A stretch of DNA of 64,000 bases. Source: Pseudomonas sp. C1C7 (GTDB lineage: Bacteria; Pseudomonadota; Gammaproteobacteria; Pseudomonadales; Pseudomonadaceae). Of the stretch, positions 59,160 through 64,000 are shown in pieces. A program made the translations under genes and the position numbers. The stretch spans positions 1 through 64,000 of the forward strand of contig NZ_JABFMP010000032.1 in NCBI RefSeq assembly GCF_013359595.1. Direction: 5' to 3'. Position 1 is the stretch's first letter. Each line of letters opens with the position of its first letter. The notes below the pieces were generated by a model. The model did not search any database. It was given only the letters and a program-made list of their open reading frames with translations, and had not been told where the DNA came from.

Positions 59160-60308
59160 TCAGTTGCGGGCCTGTTGCTCGGCCAGAGTGATGACGTTGA
59201 CCTGCATGCCGGCGCTGACCTTGTCGACACGCTCGACCACCACCTGGTCTCCGGCGGACAGCCCCTGGGTGATCTGCCAGTCCGAGCCCTGCATCGCACC
59301 GGTGCTCACGACCCGCTCGCGCACCACGCCCGCGGCGTCCACCAGCATCAGCCGCGCCTGACCGTCGGTACCGCGCTGCACGGCCTGTTGCGGGACGAAC
59401 AAGGCTTGCGGATCGACCCCGGCCGGCGCCACCACGCGCACGTACATGCCTGGCAGCAGAAGATTGTCGGGGTTGGGGAATTCGCCGCGCAGGGTCACCT
59501 GGCCGGTACCGCGATCGACGGAAATGTCGGAGAACATCAAGGTGCCACGGCGAGTCTGCGGCGGATTGCCCACCTGCAGCGTGACCTCGGCAGCGCCTGT
59601 ACCGTTGAGGCGCCCGCTGGCCAGGGCCTGTTGCAAGGCCACCACCTGATCGGCGGACTGGGTGAAGTCGGCGTAGATCGGGTCCAGTTGCTGAATGCGC
59701 GCCATCTGCGTCGCCTCGTCCTGCCCCACGAGCGAGCCTTCGCTGGCCAGCGCGCGACCGATACGGCCGCTAATGGGCGCACGCACTTGGCAGTAACCGA
59801 GGTTGAGTTTCGCGGTGGTGACATCGGCCTGGGCCGTCAGGCGATTGGCCTGGGCGCTCTTGAGGTCAGACATGGCATCGTCGAAGGCCTGCTGGCTGAC
59901 CGCGTTGATTTCCACCAATTGCTTGAAGCGCTGGACCTGGGCGTTGGCGCGATAGGCATCGGCCTCGACCTTGGCCAGTGCGCCTTCGGCGCGCATCAGT
60001 GCCGCCTTGAACGGCGCCGGGTCGATGCTGAACAGCAACTGGCCGGCCTTGACGTCGCTGCCCTCCTGAAAGTGCCGGGTCAGCACCACCCCGGCCACCC
60101 GCGCACGCACCTCGGCAATGCGCACCGGCTCGATCCGGCCGGGCAAGTCCGTGGTCATGGCAAAGGAGCGCGGCTGCACCGTCAGGGTCTTCACCTGCGG
60201 CAGCGCTGCACTCTGTTCGGCAGGCGCCGTGGGCTCACCGCAAGCGCTCAATCCCAGCACCGCCAGCAACAGCCAGACGGGTTTCATCGACGCAAACACC
60301 TTCTGCAT
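59160..60308 (-). CDS. RND efflux periplasmic adaptor lipoprotein
   Basis: A 382-aa membrane-fusion protein. Lipobox LLAVLGLSAC gives a lipidated N-terminus; PQVKTLTVQPRSFAMTTDLPGRIEPVRIAEVRARVAGVVLTRHFQEGSDVKAGQLLFSIDPAPFKAAL is the barrel/lipoyl start, followed by an alpha-hairpin (~110-160) and the second lipoyl half. ATG 60308 has GGGAG 7 nt upstream; longer starts run into a REP element. First gene of the two-gene efflux operon. Confidence 0.88.
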   Translation of the reverse strand: MQKVFASMKPVWLLLAVLGLSACGEPTAPAEQSAALPQVKTLTVQPRSFAMTTDLPGRIEPVRIAEVRARVAGVVLTRHFQEGSDVKAGQLLFSIDPAPFKAALMRAEGALAKVEADAYRANAQVQRFKQLVEINAVSQQAFDDAMSDLKSAQANRLTAQADVTTAKLNLGYCQVRAPISGRIGRALASEGSLVGQDEATQMARIQQLDPIYADFTQSADQVVALQQALASGRLNGTGAAEVTLQVGNPPQTRRGTLMFSDISVDRGTGQVTLRGEFPNPDNLLLPGMYVRVVAPAGVDPQALFVPQQAVQRGTDGQARLMLVDAAGVVRERVVSTGAMQGSDWQITQGLSAGDQVVVERVDKVSAGMQVNVITLAEQQARN

Positions 60309-60355
60309 TACCACTCCCTGCTCAATGAAAAAATTCGTTGAGGCACACCCGTCCC

Positions 60356-60449
60356 CCTGTGGGAGCGAGCTTGCTCGCGATGAGGCCGGCACATCCAACA
60401 TCAAAGTCGCCTGACACACCGCCATCGCGAGCAAGCTCGCTCCCACAGG
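60356..60449. repeat. REP pair upstream of the efflux operon
   Basis: CCTGTGGGAGCGAGCTTGCTCGCGAT and the inverted ATCGCGAGCAAGCTCGCTCCCACAGG flank about 45 bp. It lies between the efflux adaptor start and the transaminase stop. Confidence 0.7.
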
Positions 60450-60457
60450 TCACATGC

Positions 60458-61885
60458 CTACAGGGACGAACGTGGACGCTCATTGATCGTAGCGGCCGCG
60501 CGGAACAGGATCTGCGCGACGAAATCGATCTCCTGTTCGGTGATGATCAGCGGCGGCAGCAAGCGCACGGTGGCACCGTGACGACCGCCCAGCTCGACGA
60601 TCAGCCCGTGTTGCAGGCACGCCTGCTGGAAGGCCTTGGCCCGGACGGTGTCCACCGGCGGATGGCCCTGGGCATCGAGCTCGCCCTGCGGGTCGACGAT
60701 TTCCATGCCGAGCATCAGGCCACGGCCACGCACATCACCGATCCAGTCGAACTCGCTCTGCAGCGCCAGCAACTGTTTGCGCAGGTGCGCGCCAACGCTT
60801 TCGGCGTGGGCCACCAGGCCTTGGTCGCGGATGAAGCGCAAGGTCGCGGTGCCGGCGGCCATCGCCAGCTGGTTGCCACGGAAGGTGCCAGCATGGGCGC
60901 CCGGCTGCCATACGTCGAGGGAATCGTTGTAGACCATCACCGACAACGGCAGGCCGCCGCCAATGGCCTTGGACAGCGTGATCACGTCCGGGGTGACACC
61001 CGAGTGCTCGAAGCCGAACATGCGGCCACTGCGGGCGATGCCGCACTGGATTTCGTCGACGATCAACGGAATGCCGTGGGCCTGGGTCAGGCGCCGCAGT
61101 TCCTGCATCCAGCGATCCGGCGCGGTGATCACCCCGCCTTCGCCCTGGATCGGTTCGAGGATCATCGCCGCCGGCGTGGTCACGCCGCTTTCCGGATCGT
61201 TGAGCAGGTGTTCCAGGTAACGCACGTTCAGGGTCACGCCCTGCTCGCCGCCCACACCGAACGGGCAACGGTAATCGTGGGGGAACGGCAGGCGTTGCAC
61301 GCCGGCCATCAAGCCGCCCAATGCATTTTTCGGCGAGAGGTTGCCGCTGATCGACAGCGTGCCCAACGTCATGCCGTGGTAGGCCCCTTCGAAGGCCAGT
61401 ACCGAATGCCGGCCAGTGGCGGTGCGGGTCAGCTTCAGGGCTGCTTCCACCGCATCGGCGCCACTGGGGCCACAAAACTGGATGCGCGCGTTTCGCGCAA
61501 AGTCGGCTGGCAGGCAGCCGAAGATTTCCTGGACGAAAGCGTCCTTGACCGGCGTCATGAGGTCCAGGGTGTGCATCGGCAAACCTGAAGCCAGGACCTG
61601 GGTAATGGCTTCGACGATCACCGGATGGTTGTGCCCCAGCGCCAGGGTGCCGGCGCCGGCCAGGCAATCGACGAACACCTGTCCGCGACTGTCCTGCACA
61701 TAGATGCCATGGGCCCGCTCCAGCACCAGTGGAATGCGCCGCGGGTAGCTGCGGGCGTTGGATTCCTGCCGTTGCTGACGTTCCAGCAGCGGCGTCGGAT
61801 CAAGGCAGTACGGGTTCGACAGACCGGTGTGCAACAGGCGTAGCTGTGGCGCGCCACCGGATGCGGCATTCGAAAAAGCACTCAT
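60458..61885 (-). CDS. Diaminobutyrate-2-oxoglutarate transaminase
   Basis: A 475-aa class III PLP enzyme of the PvdH/RhbA group, making L-2,4-diaminobutyrate from aspartate semialdehyde. NARSYPRRIPLVLERAHGIYVQDSRGQVFVDCLAGAGTLALGHNHP, FCGPSGADAVEAALKLTRTATGR, VDEIQCGIARSGRMFGFEHSGVTPDVITLSKAIGGGLPLSVMVY (PLP Lys in LSKA) and HAGTFRGNQLAMAAG are diagnostic. ATG 61885 has GGAGG 6 nt upstream. No pyoverdine or ectoine gene is adjacent; the upstream neighbour is a TonB-dependent receptor, which suggests a Dab- or diaminopropane-based siderophore locus. Confidence 0.87.
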   Translation of the reverse strand: MSAFSNAASGGAPQLRLLHTGLSNPYCLDPTPLLERQQRQESNARSYPRRIPLVLERAHGIYVQDSRGQVFVDCLAGAGTLALGHNHPVIVEAITQVLASGLPMHTLDLMTPVKDAFVQEIFGCLPADFARNARIQFCGPSGADAVEAALKLTRTATGRHSVLAFEGAYHGMTLGTLSISGNLSPKNALGGLMAGVQRLPFPHDYRCPFGVGGEQGVTLNVRYLEHLLNDPESGVTTPAAMILEPIQGEGGVITAPDRWMQELRRLTQAHGIPLIVDEIQCGIARSGRMFGFEHSGVTPDVITLSKAIGGGLPLSVMVYNDSLDVWQPGAHAGTFRGNQLAMAAGTATLRFIRDQGLVAHAESVGAHLRKQLLALQSEFDWIGDVRGRGLMLGMEIVDPQGELDAQGHPPVDTVRAKAFQQACLQHGLIVELGGRHGATVRLLPPLIITEQEIDFVAQILFRAAATINERPRSSL

Positions 61886-61927
61886 GATTTCCTCCACGGA
61901 GGCTGGGTTTGGACAGGACCAGAACGG

Positions 61928-61949
61928 CCTGAAAGCGAAAGCTTTCAGG
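61928..61949 (-). terminator. Stem-loop between TonB receptor and transaminase genes
   Basis: CCTGAAAGC-GAAA-GCTTTCAGG: 9-bp perfect stem with a GAAA tetraloop, in the 131-bp gap. A second small hairpin (CGGGGAA/TTTCCCCG, 61976-61993) lies nearer the receptor stop. No T-run; probably RNA-stabilising or partly terminating. Confidence 0.45.
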
Positions 61950-62016
61950 TGACGAAAGCCATGAAACCGGATGCGGGGAATCCTTTCCCCGTGTCCATGG
62001 TTTTACCGGGGTTGCA

Positions 62017-64000
62017 TTACATGTCGTAGCGCAGGATCAGACCGGCAGTACGCGGTGCGCCAACATCGATGATGTCGCCGCTGCGGTTGTTGGTGACGTA
62101 TTCCTTGTCGAAGGCGTTTTTCACGTAACCGGATACCGAGACATTCTTGGTGACCTTGTACTCGGCGTTGAAGTTGGCCAGCCAATAGTTGTCGGCCTTG
62201 CGCTCATCGATAACCTGACCGGCATCGTTGAACTCGTACTCGGACGGGGACGTGCTCTGCCAGACGACATCGGTGTTGAGGGTCAGACGCTCGTTCCAGC
62301 GATAGGTGGCGCCCATGGTCATCTTGTACTTCGGCGAGAAGAGGAAATCTTCGCCGCTCATGTCGCGACCGTCGCTGGTTTCGAAGTCCTTGTACTTGCC
62401 ATCGGTCACGGCGGCACCAGCGTTCAGGGTCAGCTGTTGGCCAAAGTCTTTTTCAACGGAAACTTCCAGGCCCTTGATGTCGCTGCGGCCGGCGTTGAAC
62501 ACGTCGAAGAACTCGGTTTGCGGGTTCACGACGCTGACCTGCTGATCCTTCCAGTCGGTGTAGTACAGGTTGGCGCGGGTACGCAGGGTCTGATCCATGA
62601 ACGAACCACGGTACGACAGTTCGTAGTTGGTGGTGTATTCCGGATCGTAGGAGGTGTGACCGCTGCCGGCGCGGACGTTGACGCCGCCGCCGCGATAGCC
62701 ACGCTGCACCATGAAGCCTACGTACTGATTGTCCGCCAGCTCGTAGTCGATACCCAGCTTCGGCAGCACGGCATCGGACTTCTGGGTGTCTTTGCCTGGC
62801 TCGGAGAAGTCATCGGCGTCCACGTCGGTGTGGTTGCTCTCGTGGTCGTAGCGCAGGCCGGTGATCAAGGTCCAGCGCGGGGCGAAGGTCCAGTTGACTT
62901 CACCGAACACGGCGCTGTTCTCGATCGAAGTATCGCCCTTGACCGTACCGAGCAGGCGCGAGCCGTTGAACAGGCGGTCGTGGAAGTTGTTGGTGTTGTG
63001 GCCGTAGTAGAGGCCGGCAAAACTCTTCACGTCTTCCGAGTTGTAGTTCAGGCGCAGTTCCTGACTGAACAGGTAGCCATCCTGCTTGCGCAGTACCACC
63101 TGGTTGGCGGTGGACGACTGATCGAAGTCCAGGCGCGCGTCGTAGTCGGAGTCGGTGTTGGCGGTGAGGCTGGTGATGGACCAGTCGTCATTGAGGCGGT
63201 AATCGACTTTGGCGCTGACCGTGTCCTGCTTGAGTTTGTCGTAGGCTTCGGTGTTGGAGTCGATCTTGTAGTAACGGATCCGGTCGCCCTGGCGAACCAC
63301 CGAGTTGTCGCCCTTGCGGCTTTCGCCGTGGGCATAGGTCAGCAGCACGTCGGTGTCGTCGTTCGGCAGGATCAGCAACTTGCCGCGACCATTGGCGGTG
63401 CGGGTCGGGTTGGCGTCATCACCGTTGAACAGGTTGTCGATGTAACCGTCGCCTTCCTGGTAATCCAGGGCGATACGGCCGGCGATCTTGTCGTCGACGA
63501 TCGAACCGCCACCGGCGATCGCGCCACCGCGCTCACCGTAGGTGCCGCCGTTGGCCTGCGCCGACAGACTCGGTACGAAGGTCGGGTTCTTGGTCTGGAT
63601 GACCACCGCACCGGCCAGCGAGTTGCGGCCCTGGGTGGTGGATTGCGGACCGAGGAACACTTCGACCTGCTCGACGTCCCACAGCGGCATAGGGCTCAAG
63701 GTCAGGGCGCGGTTCGGTTGCACGGCGCCGTCGACGAATACCGAGACCGCGCCATTGAGTGCCGCCGGGCCCTGGTCGTCGAAACCGGATACCGGCACGC
63801 CGCGGATACCCCAGTTCTCGTTGCCCGAGGTGTTGTAGATACCCGGGGTACGGGCGAACACATCGACCAGGCTGTGGTCTTCCTTCTCGCGCAGTTGCTT
63901 ATCCGTAACGACGGCTACACTCGTCTGGGTTTGCTCCAGGGTACGGTTGATTTTTTCACCCGTGACCGTGATCGGAGCGATCTCCATGGAGGTCGATTGT
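62017..64000 (-). CDS. TonB-dependent outer-membrane receptor (5' end outside window)
   Basis: 661 codons visible and the frame remains open to the window edge (…QSTSMEIAPITVTGEKINRTLEQTQTSVAVVTDKQLREKEDHSLVDVFARTPGIYNTSGNENWGIRGVPVSGFDDQG), so the signal peptide lies beyond 64000; ATG 63987 is internal. The plug domain covers the first ~150 residues, and the remainder is a 22-strand barrel ending AGLILRYDM with an atypical final Met. Such receptors import ferric siderophores. The coding strand leads into the diaminobutyrate transaminase, supporting a siderophore role. The ligand is unknown. Confidence 0.88.
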   Translation of the reverse strand, partial: QSTSMEIAPITVTGEKINRTLEQTQTSVAVVTDKQLREKEDHSLVDVFARTPGIYNTSGNENWGIRGVPVSGFDDQGPAALNGAVSVFVDGAVQPNRALTLSPMPLWDVEQVEVFLGPQSTTQGRNSLAGAVVIQTKNPTFVPSLSAQANGGTYGERGGAIAGGGSIVDDKIAGRIALDYQEGDGYIDNLFNGDDANPTRTANGRGKLLILPNDDTDVLLTYAHGESRKGDNSVVRQGDRIRYYKIDSNTEAYDKLKQDTVSAKVDYRLNDDWSITSLTANTDSDYDARLDFDQSSTANQVVLRKQDGYLFSQELRLNYNSEDVKSFAGLYYGHNTNNFHDRLFNGSRLLGTVKGDTSIENSAVFGEVNWTFAPRWTLITGLRYDHESNHTDVDADDFSEPGKDTQKSDAVLPKLGIDYELADNQYVGFMVQRGYRGGGVNVRAGSGHTSYDPEYTTNYELSYRGSFMDQTLRTRANLYYTDWKDQQVSVVNPQTEFFDVFNAGRSDIKGLEVSVEKDFGQQLTLNAGAAVTDGKYKDFETSDGRDMSGEDFLFSPKYKMTMGATYRWNERLTLNTDVVWQSTSPSEYEFNDAGQVIDERKADNYWLANFNAEYKVTKNVSVSGYVKNAFDKEYVTNNRSGDIIDVGAPRTAGLILRYDM

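Noticed and set aside
55849..59361. 1170-codon open frame opposite the RND pump
   Set aside because: His/Arg/Gln-rich mirror translation; the RND protein is full length with all key motifs.
1..64000. CRISPR array, tRNA or rRNA genes
   Set aside because: No regularly spaced direct repeats, and no cloverleaf or rRNA-like conserved stretch was noticed on reading; the only abundant repeats are inverted REP units.

Overview
The window looks like chromosome from a fluorescens-group Pseudomonas. The evidence is the GC-rich coding style, dense palindromic intergenic repeats of the GTAGGAGC / GTGGGAGC (REP) type, a class II polyhydroxyalkanoate synthase, OprD-type porin, Pho-box pst operon, AAHS transporter and alkylsulfate-type sulfur operon. 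No rRNA, tRNA, CRISPR array or complete insertion sequence was recognised.

Region 1 (1-6,800) is an accessory island, visibly AT-richer than the rest. Seven mostly unassigned genes lie here: a VOC protein, a PD-(D/E)XK nuclease-like protein with a coupled partner, a HEPN-motif protein with a phage tail-fibre-assembly-like N-terminus, a 79-aa protein, a HEAT-repeat protein and a DUF6678-like protein. They are separated by copies or fragments of a palindromic repeat containing CTTTGGGTCG. A 178-bp MITE with perfect 20-bp terminal inverted repeats and a 4-bp GGTC duplication sits at the right edge. A homologous, oppositely oriented copy sits at the left edge. A 5' fragment of a cupin gene marks the break with normal chromosome.

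Region 2 (7,500-15,600): two tandem paralogous exported proteins (the second with Ig/cadherin-like repeats), an orphan PHA synthase, and a divergent HxlR regulator/MFS exporter pair.

Region 3 (15,600-26,900): a periplasmic arylsulfatase with a divergent AraC regulator, an OprD-family porin, and a 4-alkylphenol (p-cresol) module. That module is a XylR/DmpR-type sigma-54 activator divergent from pchA-pchC-pchX-pchF plus a second cytochrome c. It would oxidise p-cresol to 4-hydroxybenzoate, with electrons leaving through periplasmic cytochromes.

Region 4 (27,000-34,600): a two-gene HAD hydrolase/degenerate Fic module, then pstSCAB under a clear Pho box (no phoU here), an exported DJ-1/PfpI protein and a TerC/Alx membrane protein.

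Region 5 (34,600-45,200): a beta-oxidation-like operon (3-hydroxyacyl-CoA dehydrogenase, acyl-CoA dehydrogenase, Fe-alcohol dehydrogenase, broken thioesterase) divergent from a LysR regulator. It is followed by an aromatic-acid MFS transporter, a decayed molybdate-binding (Mop) gene, an M24 peptidase divergent from a TetR regulator, and a MarR-methyltransferase-miniprotein operon with a perfect palindromic operator.

Region 6 (45,500-55,200): an organosulfur operon (AtsK-like dioxygenase, ABC importer with two permeases, FMN monooxygenase), an AraC/Fsr-type efflux divergent pair, a methyltransferase and a DHFR-like reductase.

Region 7 (55,300-64,000): a Fur-like small regulator divergent from a lone FecR N-terminal domain, an RND pump with its adaptor, a diaminobutyrate transaminase and a TonB-dependent receptor that runs off the right edge. 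The last two suggest a siderophore locus beyond the window.
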